DNA of 64,000 nucleotides from Corynebacterium timonense (lineage in GTDB: Bacteria; Actinomycetota; Actinomycetes; Mycobacteriales; Mycobacteriaceae): assembly GCF_900105305.1 (NCBI RefSeq), contig NZ_LT629765.1:868001-932000 (forward strand), given 5' to 3'. Positions 27,717-38,786 of this stretch are shown piece by piece. The notes beneath the pieces were generated by a model, which worked only from the letters and a program-made list of their open reading frames with translations, ran no database searches and was not told the origin of the DNA. Position 1 is the stretch's first letter, and every line of letters starts with the position of its first letter. The translations under genes were made by a program, and so were the position numbers.

Positions 27717-28685
27717 CTAGACCAGAGTGGGCATCCTCCGCCTGCCGTGCGCGTAGAGGAAGGCGCAGAACGCGACGACGACCGACGACATCGCGATGTG
27801 CATCGGCACGGTCCACCGCGGCACCCCCAAGTAGAACTGGGTTACGCCGATCGCCCATTGGACCAGCAGCGCGCCGACCAGGACGAGCGCCGTGCGGAAG
27901 GCGTCCTTCGGGGCGTGATCGCGGCGCAGCAGGTACACGGTGACGAGGGTGGTGAACAGGTAGACGTACATCGCCGCCGCGTGAACGTAAGCGAGCATCC
28001 GGGTATCCAGGTCGAGCCGGCCCTCCATGCCCACGCCAGCGTCGCCGGAGTGGGGGCCCGAGCCGGTGACCATCGTGCCCGTGATGAGCACGAGCGACAG
28101 GGCCACGGCGGCGACGATGGTGAAGGTCCTCGCGATGGAGGAAAAGCGACGTTGCGGCTGCGCGTCATCGGTTTCGGCGATGCGCATGTAGAGCAGCGCG
28201 GCGATCCACACGAGGATCATCGACGGCAGGAAGTGCAGCGCGACTGTCCACCAGTGCAGGTTCATGAGGACGGACATCCCGCCGATGACGGCCTGGACGC
28301 CGATGCCCGCGAGCGAAGCGCCGGCGAGCCAGATGATCTCTGAACGCCGCTTGGCGCGGACGACCGCGACGAGAACGGCGACTGCCGCCGCCGAGAGGAC
28401 AATGGCGAGCAAGCGGTTGCCGAACTCGATGGCCTGGTGGATCCACGGCGCCGCCCCGGCGACGGGGACGAGCGAGCCTTCGTGGCACAGCGGCCACGTG
28501 TCGCAGCCGAGGCCGGAGCCGGTGACGCGGACCAGCGAGCCCGTAACGGTGATGCCGCCCTGCCCCAGAAGGAGTAGCAGCGCCAGGATGCGTTGGAGCC
28601 GGATGCTGGGTGGGGTCCACGCGGCGCGCAGGCGCGCGAGGACGCCGTCAGTCGAGGTCAGGGACGTCTCGTGTGTGGTACTCAC
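27717..28685 (-). CDS. ctaA: Heme A synthase
   Basis: About 322 residues, a Cox15/CtaA-type membrane enzyme oxidising heme O to heme A. Eight hydrophobic helices are visible. Heme ligand and redox motifs are GCDTWPLCHEGS (paired Cys in the first extracytoplasmic loop), HQAIEFGNR, HWWTVALHFLPS, YVHAAAMYVYL and VPMHIAMSS. GTG at 28685 is chosen with weak support (GGAAGG 12 nt upstream); a TTG at 28706 would add seven residues. Together with ctaB it supplies heme A for cytochrome c oxidase. Confidence 0.92.
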   Translation of the reverse strand: MSTTHETSLTSTDGVLARLRAAWTPPSIRLQRILALLLLLGQGGITVTGSLVRVTGSGLGCDTWPLCHEGSLVPVAGAAPWIHQAIEFGNRLLAIVLSAAAVAVLVAVVRAKRRSEIIWLAGASLAGIGVQAVIGGMSVLMNLHWWTVALHFLPSMILVWIAALLYMRIAETDDAQPQRRFSSIARTFTIVAAVALSLVLITGTMVTGSGPHSGDAGVGMEGRLDLDTRMLAYVHAAAMYVYLFTTLVTVYLLRRDHAPKDAFRTALVLVGALLVQWAIGVTQFYLGVPRWTVPMHIAMSSVVVAFCAFLYAHGRRRMPTLV

Positions 28686-28751
28686 AGTTGAACTGCTGCC
28701 TTCCAATACAACTTTCGGACGAATGTCAGCATAACTGACTGGGGGGTAAAA

Positions 28752-29513
28752 CTAGCCATCGAAACGGAACCAGCGGGACGCCGCCGCGATGCCGACGACG
28801 GTCCACGCGAGTAGCGACGCCCACGTTGCCGGGGCGAAGGTGAGGTCGAACGCCTGTGCCATCGCGGCGGCGAGCGCCACCGAGGGCGCGAGGTTCCACC
28901 AGCCGGCGGCCGTGATGTCGCCGGAGTAGGCCACCCAGCCGAGGACGCCCATGAGCACCAGCCACAGCAGGTTGGCCAGCGCCAGCACGAGCTCGGAGCT
29001 CTGGCTGCCGCCCATGAGCAGGCCGAGCGACGTGAAGGCGGCCACCCCGAAAAGGAGGGCGACAAGTCCGGCCGCGGCCTCGTCCGGGTCTACGCGCCAG
29101 CCGAGGAGCAGTGCAATGACGCTCAGCACGAGGATCTGAACCGCGACCGTGGAGAGCACCCCGAGGATCTTGCCAACGATAATCGTCGAGGCCGGCACCC
29201 CGGAGGCGCCTGTGCGCTTGAGGGCGCCGTAGCGGCGGTCGAAGGCCAGGGCGATGGCCTGCCCGGTAAAGCCCGAGCTGCTGGCGGCGACGGCGAAGAC
29301 CATCGGCACGATGTGGTCGAGGTTGGGGTCCTCGCCGAGAACGGGCACGGTCGCCCCAATCACGAGCATGACGGCGGGGATGACGATGTTGAGCAGAAGC
29401 TGCTCGCCGTGGCGTAACAGCAGCTTGGACTCGATGGCGCCCTGGGCGAGCGCCATGCGCGCGGCGGGCGCGCGCTGCGGGTGCGGGGTGAAGGTGCCGG
29501 CGGGAATGTTCAC
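28752..29513 (-). CDS. ABC-2 type exporter permease
   Basis: A 253-residue membrane protein with six predicted helices and no ATP-binding motif, matching ABC-2 permeases. NIVIPAVMLVIGATVP forms the first helix, and SGFTGQAIALAFDRRYGALKRTGASG is the cytoplasmic loop typical of DrrB-like exporters. GTG at 29513 follows CAGGAGCT, 5 bp after the stop of the ATPase gene, so the two are coupled. The pair is conserved next to ctaA and mptB in Corynebacterium; the substrate is not known to me. Confidence 0.88.
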   Translation of the reverse strand: MNIPAGTFTPHPQRAPAARMALAQGAIESKLLLRHGEQLLLNIVIPAVMLVIGATVPVLGEDPNLDHIVPMVFAVAASSSGFTGQAIALAFDRRYGALKRTGASGVPASTIIVGKILGVLSTVAVQILVLSVIALLLGWRVDPDEAAAGLVALLFGVAAFTSLGLLMGGSQSSELVLALANLLWLVLMGVLGWVAYSGDITAAGWWNLAPSVALAAAMAQAFDLTFAPATWASLLAWTVVGIAAASRWFRFDG

Positions 29514-29518
29514 GGTGT

Positions 29519-30469
29519 CTAGCTCCTGAGGTCGCGTCCGGTGATGTCGAGGAAGACGTCTTCGAGGGTGCGGTGGGTGACCCCCATCTCGCGGATCTGC
29601 ACGCCCTGGGCGGCGGCCTCGGCCGCCACCGCGGCGATGACCTCCGGGCTGGCGTCGCCCGCCACTTGGTAGCGCAGCGGCCGGTTCGACTGGGCGGTGT
29701 GCTGGTACCCACGCAACGCGTCGTTGAGGCGGTCCAGGTCGAAGGGCGCGGCCGTTTCCACGCTGATAAGCGGGGAGCACTCGTGGCGCGTGAGGTCGGC
29801 GGGGGTGCCTTCGGCGACGACGCGGCCCTGATCGACGATGACGACTTTGTCCGCCAGCGCCTCGGCCTCGTCCATGAGGTGTGTGGTGAGCAGCACGCTC
29901 ACCCCGTCGTCACGCATTGCGGAGATGATGTCCCACACGGCCAGGCGCGACTGGGCGTCCATGCCCGCGGTGGGCTCGTCGAGGAAGATGAGCTCGGGGC
30001 GGCCGATCATCGCGAGCGCGAAGGAAAGACGCTGCTTCTGCCCGCCGGACAGGCGCCGGTACGTCGTCTTGTGCACCCCCTCGAGGCCGAGCAGGCCGAT
30101 CAGCCAGTCGACGTCGAGGGGATTTTTGTTGTAGGACGCCGTCAGCTGGAGCATCTCGCGCACCGTGATCCCGGAGTACGAGCCGCCGCCCTGCAGCATG
30201 ATGCCGACGCGCGCGCGGACTTTCTCCGGCTGCGCCACCGGGTCGAGGCCGAGGACGCGGATCGAGCCGGAGGTCGGGGAGATGAGCCCCTCGCACATCT
30301 CCACCGTCGTCGTCTTGCCCGCGCCGTTCGGCCCGAGCAGGGCGAGCACGTCTCCGCGCGCGGCGGTGAAGCTCATCCCCGCCACCGCGGTCGTGGAGCC
30401 GTACGTCTTGGTTACGTCCTCCACGACGAGGGCGTCCGCCGACGGCGATCCTCCAAAAGTTGTACTCAT
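29519..30469 (-). CDS. ABC transporter ATP-binding protein (DrrA/CcmA-like)
   Basis: A 316-residue ATPase. Walker A is GPNGAGKTT near residue 50, the signature LSGGQKQR near 147, Walker B LIFLDEPTAG near 168, and the H-loop TTHLMDEAE near 200. A C-terminal extension of about 100 residues is usual for DrrA-type exporters. It lies 11 bp after mptB and is followed immediately by its permease. Together they form an exporter whose substrate cannot be told here; the neighbours (lipoglycan synthesis, heme A) do not decide it. Confidence 0.92.
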   Translation of the reverse strand: MSTTFGGSPSADALVVEDVTKTYGSTTAVAGMSFTAARGDVLALLGPNGAGKTTTVEMCEGLISPTSGSIRVLGLDPVAQPEKVRARVGIMLQGGGSYSGITVREMLQLTASYNKNPLDVDWLIGLLGLEGVHKTTYRRLSGGQKQRLSFALAMIGRPELIFLDEPTAGMDAQSRLAVWDIISAMRDDGVSVLLTTHLMDEAEALADKVVIVDQGRVVAEGTPADLTRHECSPLISVETAAPFDLDRLNDALRGYQHTAQSNRPLRYQVAGDASPEVIAAVAAEAAAQGVQIREMGVTHRTLEDVFLDITGRDLRS

Positions 30470-30480
30470 GGGGGTGTAGT

Positions 30481-32121
30481 TTAGACCCTCGCCCCGCGGC
30501 GCCGGTACCAGAGCCAGGCCGCCCCGACGAGCACGGCGAAAGCGACGGCAGCCGAGGCGTAGATTGTGACCACCGTCCCGGGCGGGAGCGCGAGCCCGCG
30601 CGGAAGCACGAGGAAGCTAAACACCGTCGAGTAGACCCCCACCCCGACGCGGAAGGACAGGCGGTTCGCCCAGGCCGCCAGGGGCACGATCGCCCACAGC
30701 GGGTACCAGGGGTGGACGACGGGGAAGAGGATCACCAGCACCAGCGTGGACACCCCCAGCGCGCCGACCGGATGGATGGTGCCGCGGTAGGTGGCCCACA
30801 GCATGCGGAACATGAACACCGCCGCCGCGGCGAGCCCGGCGATCCTCGTGACCGCCATCATGGCCTCGGTGTGGTCGCCGAAGCCCAACAGCATGCCGAA
30901 AAAGCCGGCGATGACCCCGATGTCGGTGGTCAGCGACAGCCAGCTGCGGATCGCCGCCGCCCCGCCCTGCCCGGTGATCCAGCCGAAGCCGATGCCGGTC
31001 ACCCACGTGGCCACGAGGACGGCGGCCACCAGCAACACGGTTTGTACGGCAACAGCGGCGACGAGCGCCCACGCGCCTATCCGGGGCTTCCACGCCCGCG
31101 CGAGCGCCATGTCCACGAACCCCAGGGCGATAAAGCCGGTCACCTTGACCATCCCGCCGCACGAAATGAGCCCCCCCGAGGCGACGAGGAGCGCGGCGGC
31201 GCGGGCGGGGCGAGCGTGAACGGCGTCGACGCCGCGCAGCCCGAGTTCGAGCCCGACGAGGACGAGGCCCAGAAGCAGCGCCTCGTTGTGGATCCCGCCG
31301 ACGAGGTGGAGGATGGTCAGCGGGTTGAGAATGCCCAGCCACACCGCGGCGGAGCTGGCGACGCCGCAGCGCCGCGACAGCGCGATGACGCCCCAGGCGG
31401 CCGCGGCGATGCCGAGCAGGGACACCGTGCGGTGCGCGAGCACGCCGTAGAGGATCGAGTCGTTCGTCAGCCACGAAATCGCGGCGGCCACGCCGAGGGC
31501 GACCGGTCCGTAGGGGCTGGGAGAATCCGCCCAGATGAACGGCACAGAGCGCGCGAGGTGGTTCTCCGTGCCGAGGATGTCGACGGGCCCGGCGGCGTAC
31601 GGGTCGAGCCCGTGCCGGGCGATCGAGCCGTGCGCGAGGTAGGAGTAAATGTCTTGCGTGAACAGCGGGGCGGTGAACAGCAGCGGCGCCACCCAGGCGG
31701 CGCAGGTCCGCAGGAGCAGCGCCGGGCGCACCCGCGGTGGCGCCGATCCAGCGCCTACGAACGGGCCCATGAACACCCACGCGACCACGAGGAAGCCCAC
31801 CCCGATGAGCACGAGCGAGGACGACGCCTGCAGCATTCGGGCCATGACCGAGCCCAGCGGCATCGCGCCGTAGGGGTTATCCACCACCGGCAGCGCACCG
31901 CCGCCGAGCCCGCCGAGCCCCATCAGCAGGGTTCCCACGAGGCCCAGCCAACGCAGCAAGGAAAAACGGTTGAGCTCGCTTATCGACGCCCGGACAAAGC
32001 GCTCCTCCTGCCGGGATTCCCCGTGCAGCTCCGCGGACCGCGACCCGGGCCGGCCGAGGCGCGGAACGACACTGCGCGGGCTCGGCAGGGAAGGCGGGGT
32101 AGGCAGGACGGAGCGTGACAC
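30481..32121 (-). CDS. mptB: Alpha-(1->6)-mannopyranosyltransferase, MptB-like GT-C enzyme
   Basis: A 546-residue polytopic protein with at least 12 hydrophobic helices. The GT-C catalytic Asp lies in the first large extracytoplasmic loop (FTQDIYSYLAHG, near residue 155), followed by GLDPYAAGP and PSPYGPVALG, the pattern of MptA/MptB enzymes. These use polyprenyl-phosphate mannose to build the mannan core of lipomannan and lipoarabinomannan. GTG at 32121 has no ribosome-binding site and a TAGAAT hexamer about 8 bp upstream, so a leaderless transcript is likely. It is divergent from sufR, as in C. glutamicum. Confidence 0.88.
   Translation of the reverse strand: MSRSVLPTPPSLPSPRSVVPRLGRPGSRSAELHGESRQEERFVRASISELNRFSLLRWLGLVGTLLMGLGGLGGGALPVVDNPYGAMPLGSVMARMLQASSSLVLIGVGFLVVAWVFMGPFVGAGSAPPRVRPALLLRTCAAWVAPLLFTAPLFTQDIYSYLAHGSIARHGLDPYAAGPVDILGTENHLARSVPFIWADSPSPYGPVALGVAAAISWLTNDSILYGVLAHRTVSLLGIAAAAWGVIALSRRCGVASSAAVWLGILNPLTILHLVGGIHNEALLLGLVLVGLELGLRGVDAVHARPARAAALLVASGGLISCGGMVKVTGFIALGFVDMALARAWKPRIGAWALVAAVAVQTVLLVAAVLVATWVTGIGFGWITGQGGAAAIRSWLSLTTDIGVIAGFFGMLLGFGDHTEAMMAVTRIAGLAAAAVFMFRMLWATYRGTIHPVGALGVSTLVLVILFPVVHPWYPLWAIVPLAAWANRLSFRVGVGVYSTVFSFLVLPRGLALPPGTVVTIYASAAVAFAVLVGAAWLWYRRRGARV
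31976..31990 (-). repeat. 15-bp dispersed repeat, copy 2
   Basis: Exact copy of GGCGTCGATAAGCGA on the minus strand inside mptB, encoding ASISE. Confidence 0.8.
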
Positions 32122-32306
32122 GGGTGAAGATTCTAGCCCGGATGCCCACCATGCCTGCGCGTAGTGAGGTTACCCTTATGGGCGGAATGAATAAAGTGAC
32201 ACTACTGTTGGAAAAAGGTGGAGGCGGAAGAGTGGTGTACGCCACCTACCGCCGCGTTAATCGCCGTGTCACTTAGGGACGAGAAGCAAAGCAAAGAGGT
32301 GAACAG

Positions 32307-33005
32307 ATGACGGAGCAGCCCCGCTCGATCAGTGGCGACACCCGGCGCGAAGTCATGTCGCTGCTGCTCAAGCTCGGCCCGGTCACCGCATCCGAGTTAG
32401 GGGAGTCCCTCGGGCTCTCTGCAGCGGGTGTGAGGCGCCACCTAGACAAGCTGGTCGACGAGAATTATGCCGAGACCTGCGAACCGCGTGCCGTGGCGGG
32501 GGCGGGTGCCTCCCGCGGTCGCCCCGCGAAGCACTACCAGCTGACGGACGACGGCCGAGAGCTCTTCGGCAGCAGCTACGACTCCCTCGCTGTGGAGGCG
32601 GTCGAGCTGATCCGCCAGATCGGTGGCCCCGAGGCCGTGCGGGCCTTCGCACGCGGCAGGATCGACAAGATCCTCGCTGGGGTGGCCGAGGCCTCGGACG
32701 GGGACGTCGAGGATACTGCCCGCCGCCTCGCGGAGGTGCTCGACGCCCACGGCTACGCAGCGTCCGTGACAAAGGCGGGCGCCGGTATCCAAATCTGCCA
32801 GCACCACTGCCCGGTCGCCTCGGTGGCCGCGGAGCACCCGGAGCTGTGCGAGGCGGAGCACGAGGCAATTTCGCACCTCGTCGGCAGCCATGTTCAACCG
32901 TTGGCGCTCATCGCCGACGGCAACGGTATCTGCACGACCAACATCCCCCTGGCCCCGATCAACCGGGCCGGGGCTTTACCCGAAAGGAGCGGAGAACGTG
33001 ACTGA
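32307..33005 (+). CDS. sufR: SUF operon transcriptional repressor SufR
   Basis: A 232-residue ArsR/MarR-like winged-helix protein. The HTH ([23 protein letters not shown]) spans about residues 30-52. The C-terminal iron-sulfur ligands are visible as CQHHC and, 15 residues on, C in PELCEAE. SufR with a bound cluster represses the operon and lets go when clusters run short. ATG at 32307 follows AAGAGGTGAACAG. It is the first gene of the operon and overlaps sufB by 8 bp. Confidence 0.94.
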   Translation: MTEQPRSISGDTRREVMSLLLKLGPVTASELGESLGLSAAGVRRHLDKLVDENYAETCEPRAVAGAGASRGRPAKHYQLTDDGRELFGSSYDSLAVEAVELIRQIGGPEAVRAFARGRIDKILAGVAEASDGDVEDTARRLAEVLDAHGYAASVTKAGAGIQICQHHCPVASVAAEHPELCEAEHEAISHLVGSHVQPLALIADGNGICTTNIPLAPINRAGALPERSGERD

Positions 33006-34443
33006 TACAACTCCCGCACCCGGCCTGGAAAGGCCGATGAACGACGACGAAATTATCGAGTCTATCGGTGCCTACAACTACGGCTGGCACGATTCCGACG
33101 CTGCGGGCGCGGCAGCGCGCCGCGGCCTGAGCGCCGAGGTCGTGAGCGACATTTCGGCGATTAAGCAGGAGCCGGAGTGGATGCTGCAGCAGCGCCTGAA
33201 GGCCCTCGATATCTTTGAGAAGAAGCCGCTGCCGACGTGGGGCGCCGACCTGTCGGACATCGACTTCGACAACATTAAGTACTACGTGCGCTCGACCGAG
33301 CAGCAGGCTACCTCCTGGGAGGACCTGCCGGAGGACATTAAGAACACCTACGACAAGCTCGGCATCCCGGAGGCGGAGAAGCAGCGCCTCGTCGCCGGCG
33401 TCGCAGCGCAGTACGAGTCCGAGGTGGTCTACCACCAGATCCGCGAGGACCTCGAGGCGAAGGGCGTCATCTTCGTCGACACCGACACCGCCCTGCGCGA
33501 GCACGAGGACCTGTTCAAGGAGTACTTCGGTTCCGTCATTCCGGCGGGCGACAACAAGTTCTCCGCCCTCAACTCCGCCGTGTGGTCCGGCGGCTCCTTC
33601 ATCTACGTGCCGCCGGGGGTCCACGTGGACATCCCGCTGCAGGCCTACTTCCGCATTAACACGGAGAACATGGGCCAGTTCGAGCGCACCCTCATCATCG
33701 TCGACGAGGACGCGTACGTGCACTACGTCGAGGGCTGCACCGCGCCGATCTACAAGTCGGACTCGCTGCACTCCGCCGTGGTGGAGATCATCGTGAAGAA
33801 GGGCGGCCGCTGCCGCTACACCACCATCCAGAACTGGTCGAACAACGTCTACAACCTGGTGACCAAGCGCGCCAAGGCGGAAGAGGGCGCGACCATGGAG
33901 TGGGTCGACGGCAATATCGGCTCCAAGGTGACCATGAAGTACCCGGCCGTGTGGATGACCGGCGAGCACGCCCGCGGAGAGGTCCTCTCTGTCGCCTTCG
34001 CCGGCGAGGGTCAGTTCCAGGACACTGGCGCGAAGATGACCCACCTCGCGCCCCACACCTCCTCGACGATCGTGTCCAAGTCCGTCGCCCGCGGTGGCGG
34101 CCGCGCGGCTTACCGCGGTCTGGTGCAGGTGCACCCGAACGCGCACCACTCTGCCTCCAACGTCGAGTGCGACGCGCTGCTGGTAGACAACATCTCCCGC
34201 TCGGACACCTACCCCTACAACGACATCCGCAACGACCACGTGACGCTGGGCCACGAGGCGAAGGTGTCGAAGGTCTCCGAGGAGCAGCTGTTCTACCTCA
34301 TGTCCCGCGGCATCGAGGAAGAGGAGGCCATGGCGATGATCGTCCGCGGCTTCGTCGAGCCCATCGCGAAGGAGCTCCCGATGGAGTACGCCCTGGAGCT
34401 CAACCGTCTTATCGAACTGCAAATGGAAGGATCGGTGGGCTAA
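32998..34443 (+). CDS. sufB: Fe-S cluster scaffold protein SufB
   Basis: A 481-residue SufB, the main scaffold of the SufBCD complex. It has the central beta-helix with [12 protein letters not shown], the VEGCTAP segment with the conserved Cys, and the C-terminal part [11 protein letters not shown] with [11 protein letters not shown]. The GTG at 32998 follows AAAGGAGCGG and overlaps the sufR stop. Assembly takes sulfur from SufS/SufU. It is part of an uninterrupted sufRBDCSUT run. Confidence 0.96.
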   Translation: MTDTTPAPGLERPMNDDEIIESIGAYNYGWHDSDAAGAAARRGLSAEVVSDISAIKQEPEWMLQQRLKALDIFEKKPLPTWGADLSDIDFDNIKYYVRSTEQQATSWEDLPEDIKNTYDKLGIPEAEKQRLVAGVAAQYESEVVYHQIREDLEAKGVIFVDTDTALREHEDLFKEYFGSVIPAGDNKFSALNSAVWSGGSFIYVPPGVHVDIPLQAYFRINTENMGQFERTLIIVDEDAYVHYVEGCTAPIYKSDSLHSAVVEIIVKKGGRCRYTTIQNWSNNVYNLVTKRAKAEEGATMEWVDGNIGSKVTMKYPAVWMTGEHARGEVLSVAFAGEGQFQDTGAKMTHLAPHTSSTIVSKSVARGGGRAAYRGLVQVHPNAHHSASNVECDALLVDNISRSDTYPYNDIRNDHVTLGHEAKVSKVSEEQLFYLMSRGIEEEEAMAMIVRGFVEPIAKELPMEYALELNRLIELQMEGSVG

Positions 34444-34446
34444 ATA

Positions 34447-35622
34447 ATGACCCAAGCTGCTGCTGAAACTGTCAACTCCGGCACGCCCCACAACAACAAG
34501 GGCGACCTGTTTTCCTCCTTCGATGTCGAGGACTTCCCGGTCCCGGGCGGCCGCGACGAGGTGTGGCGCTTCCTACCGCTGCGTCGCATTCGTGGCCTGC
34601 ACAACGGCTCTTTCCCCGAGGCCGCGGAGGCGCGGATCACGGTCGAGGGCCCGAGCGAGGTCTCTGTTGAGAAGGTGGCGCAGAACGACGAGCGCCTGAA
34701 GGCCGCCGGCGCCCCCGTCGACCGCGTCGCCGCCCAGGCGTGGACGGCCGCGGCGTCCGGCACCATCGTGAGCATCCCGGCAAACGCCGAGCTCTCCGAG
34801 CCTGTCGTCATCACCGTCACTGGGGCTGGCCCGGACGTGACCACCTTCGGCACCGTCCTCATCGAGACCGGCGCGAACTCCCAGGCCACCATCCTGGTCA
34901 ACTACGAGGGCTCCGGCACCCACGCCGACAACGTCAACTGGGTGCTGGGCGACGGCTCCCGCGTTCACGCCGTGGTGGACGCCGAGTGGGCCCACGACAC
35001 GGTCCACCTCGGCGCCCAGCAGATCGTCGTCGGCCGTGATGCGACCCTGCGCCACACGGTGACCACTTTTGGTGGCGAGGTCGTGCGCATCACCCCGCGC
35101 GTGAAGTTCACCGCGCCCGGCGGCGACGTGGAGCTTACCGGCGTGTACTTCGCCGACGACGGCCAGTACATCGAGAACCGCCTGCTCGTCGACCACTCGG
35201 TGCCGAACTGCCGCTCCAACGTCCTGTACAAGGGCGCCCTGCAGGGCAAGAAGGGTTCCGACAAGCCGGACGCGCACACCTGCTGGGTGGGCGACGTGCT
35301 GATCCGTGCTGAGGCCCAAGGCACCGACACCTACGAAACGAACCGCAACATGGTGCTCACCGACGCTGCCCGCGCCGACGCGATCCCGAACTTGGAGATC
35401 GAGACCGGCGAGATCGCCGGTGCCGGCCACGCCGCAACCGTCGGCCGTTTCGACGAGGAGCAGCTGTTTTACCTGCGCGCCCGCGGTATCCCTGAAGAAG
35501 AGGCCACCCGCCTGATCATCCGTGGCTTCTTCAACGAGGTGCTCAACCTCATCCCGGTCGAGTCTGTCCGCGACGAGTTGATCGCCCGCGTCTCCGGCGA
35601 GCTCGAGCAGGCCAACCTTTAA
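34447..35622 (+). CDS. sufD: Fe-S cluster assembly protein SufD
   Basis: A 391-residue partner of SufB in the SufBC2D complex. It shares the beta-helix fold and ends with the SufB/SufD signature EEQLFYLRARGIPEEEA; the His in GAGHAATVGRF is the conserved SufD residue thought to help cluster formation. The ATG at 34447 lies 3 bp after sufB. No catalytic Cys is expected. Confidence 0.95.
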   Translation: MTQAAAETVNSGTPHNNKGDLFSSFDVEDFPVPGGRDEVWRFLPLRRIRGLHNGSFPEAAEARITVEGPSEVSVEKVAQNDERLKAAGAPVDRVAAQAWTAAASGTIVSIPANAELSEPVVITVTGAGPDVTTFGTVLIETGANSQATILVNYEGSGTHADNVNWVLGDGSRVHAVVDAEWAHDTVHLGAQQIVVGRDATLRHTVTTFGGEVVRITPRVKFTAPGGDVELTGVYFADDGQYIENRLLVDHSVPNCRSNVLYKGALQGKKGSDKPDAHTCWVGDVLIRAEAQGTDTYETNRNMVLTDAARADAIPNLEIETGEIAGAGHAATVGRFDEEQLFYLRARGIPEEEATRLIIRGFFNEVLNLIPVESVRDELIARVSGELEQANL

Positions 35623-35665
35623 AGCCACCCCCGACACCGACAGAAAGCAGACGGTACGAAAACCC

Positions 35666-37680
<2,015 letters not shown>

Positions 37681-37683
37681 TGC

Positions 37684-38133
37684 ATGAACCTTGAATCCAT
37701 GTACCAGGAAGTGATCCTGGACCACTACAAAAACCCCCAGTACGCCGGGCTGCGCGAGCCCTACGAGTCGGAGGTCCACCACGTCAACCCGTCGTGCGGT
37801 GACGAAATCACGCTGCGGGTGCATCTTTCGGAGGACGGGCAGACGGTCGAGGACGTGTCTTACGCTGCGACGGGGTGCTCGATCTCTCAGGCGTCGACAA
37901 GCGTGATGGCGGAAGAAATCATCGGCCGGCCGATCGCTGAGGCGATGGACAAGCTGGAGGCCTTCGACGAGATGATCACCTCGCGCGGTGAGCTCGAGGG
38001 CGACCCCGAGAAAATCGGCGACGGCGTCGCGTTTGCAGGTGTGGCCAAATTCCCGGCGCGCGTCAAGTGCGCGCTCCTCGGGTGGAAGGCGTTCCAGGCG
38101 GCCACCTCCGACGCGCTCGAGGCGCGCGGATAG
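37684..38133 (+). CDS. sufU: Sulfur-transfer/zinc protein SufU
   Basis: A 149-residue SufU, the Zn-dependent sulfurtransferase partner of SufS. The three Cys are in NPSCGDEI, ATGCSISQAS and RVKCALLGW, with the SufU-type insertion between the second and third. It begins 3 bp after sufS. Assignment as SufU rather than IscU rests on the insertion and the suf context. Confidence 0.95.
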   Translation: MNLESMYQEVILDHYKNPQYAGLREPYESEVHHVNPSCGDEITLRVHLSEDGQTVEDVSYAATGCSISQASTSVMAEEIIGRPIAEAMDKLEAFDEMITSRGELEGDPEKIGDGVAFAGVAKFPARVKCALLGWKAFQAATSDALEARG

Positions 38134-38154
38134 CCACGAGAAGAAAGGAAGCAG

Positions 38155-38535
38155 ATGAGCCAGAGCACATTCGACGGGCCGCGCGAGCGCCCGACGCAGA
38201 CCGAAGAGCAAATCCAACTGACCAGCGACGTCGTCGAGTTCCTCCGCGACGTGATCGACCCGGAGCTCGGCATCAACGTCGTCGACCTGGGCCTCGTTTA
38301 CGACGCGTGGATCGAGGAGGAGGGTGAGGCCACCAAGGCGGTGATCAACATGACGCTGACGTCGCCGGCGTGCCCGCTCACCGACGTTATCGAGGAGCAG
38401 GCCTCCCAGGCCGTCGTGGGCAACACCGCGGTCGACGAGCTGGAGCTGAACTGGGTGTGGATGCCGCCGTGGGGCCCCCACATGATCACCGACGAGGGCC
38501 GCGAGCAGCTGCGCGCGCTCGGCTTCGCGGTCTAA
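38155..38535 (+). CDS. sufT: SufT / MIP18-family Fe-S maturation protein
   Basis: A 126-residue DUF59 protein. The core reads DPELGINVVDLGLVYD near residue 38, then NMTLTSPACPLTD with the conserved Cys, and WMPPWGPHMITDEGREQLRALG at the end, the exact SufT pattern. It closes the suf operon and is followed by a strong terminator. Proteins of this family help load clusters onto target proteins. Confidence 0.93.
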   Translation: MSQSTFDGPRERPTQTEEQIQLTSDVVEFLRDVIDPELGINVVDLGLVYDAWIEEEGEATKAVINMTLTSPACPLTDVIEEQASQAVVGNTAVDELELNWVWMPPWGPHMITDEGREQLRALGFAV

Positions 38536-38543
38536 CCAGCATC

Positions 38544-38580
38544 AAAGCAGCCGCCGGTGTGAATGCTCGGCGGCTGCTTT
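38544..38580 (+). terminator. Intrinsic terminator after the suf operon
   Basis: AAAGCAGCCGCCG pairs with CGGCGGCTGCTTT around an 11-nt loop, with TTTC following. It can serve both the suf operon and the convergent small gene on the minus strand. Confidence 0.9.
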
Positions 38581-38581
38581 C

Positions 38582-38785
38582 TTAGTTTTCGCCGGAGCCG
38601 CGCGTGGAGAAGCGCTCGACGAGGTAAACCACGGCGCTCGGGACGGCGAGTAACGCAAACAGCAGCGCGGAAACCCACAGATAGTCGTATGAGCGGGTGG
38701 TTTTGGTCGTCAGCATAATGCACAACAACGCGTATCCACCCCAAAATGCGAGGAACGCCAGCGCTCGTCTGAGTGTGGCGATCAT
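38582..38785 (-). CDS. Small two-helix membrane protein, unknown
   Basis: A 67-residue protein with two hydrophobic segments (ALAFLAFWGGYALLCIML and VSALLFALLAVPSAVVYLV) and charged ends. I do not recognise it. The ATG at 38785 lies one base after the stop of the secreted-protein gene, so the two are translated together. An upstream in-frame extension is rejected because it runs through that gene. The pair may act together at the membrane. Confidence 0.6.
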   Translation of the reverse strand: MIATLRRALAFLAFWGGYALLCIMLTTKTTRSYDYLWVSALLFALLAVPSAVVYLVERFSTRGSGEN

Positions 38786-38786
38786 G

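Noticed and set aside
32959..34491. A 510-codon minus-strand frame opposite sufB
   Set aside because: Antisense shadow of a highly conserved gene, His/Val/Asp-rich composition without domains.
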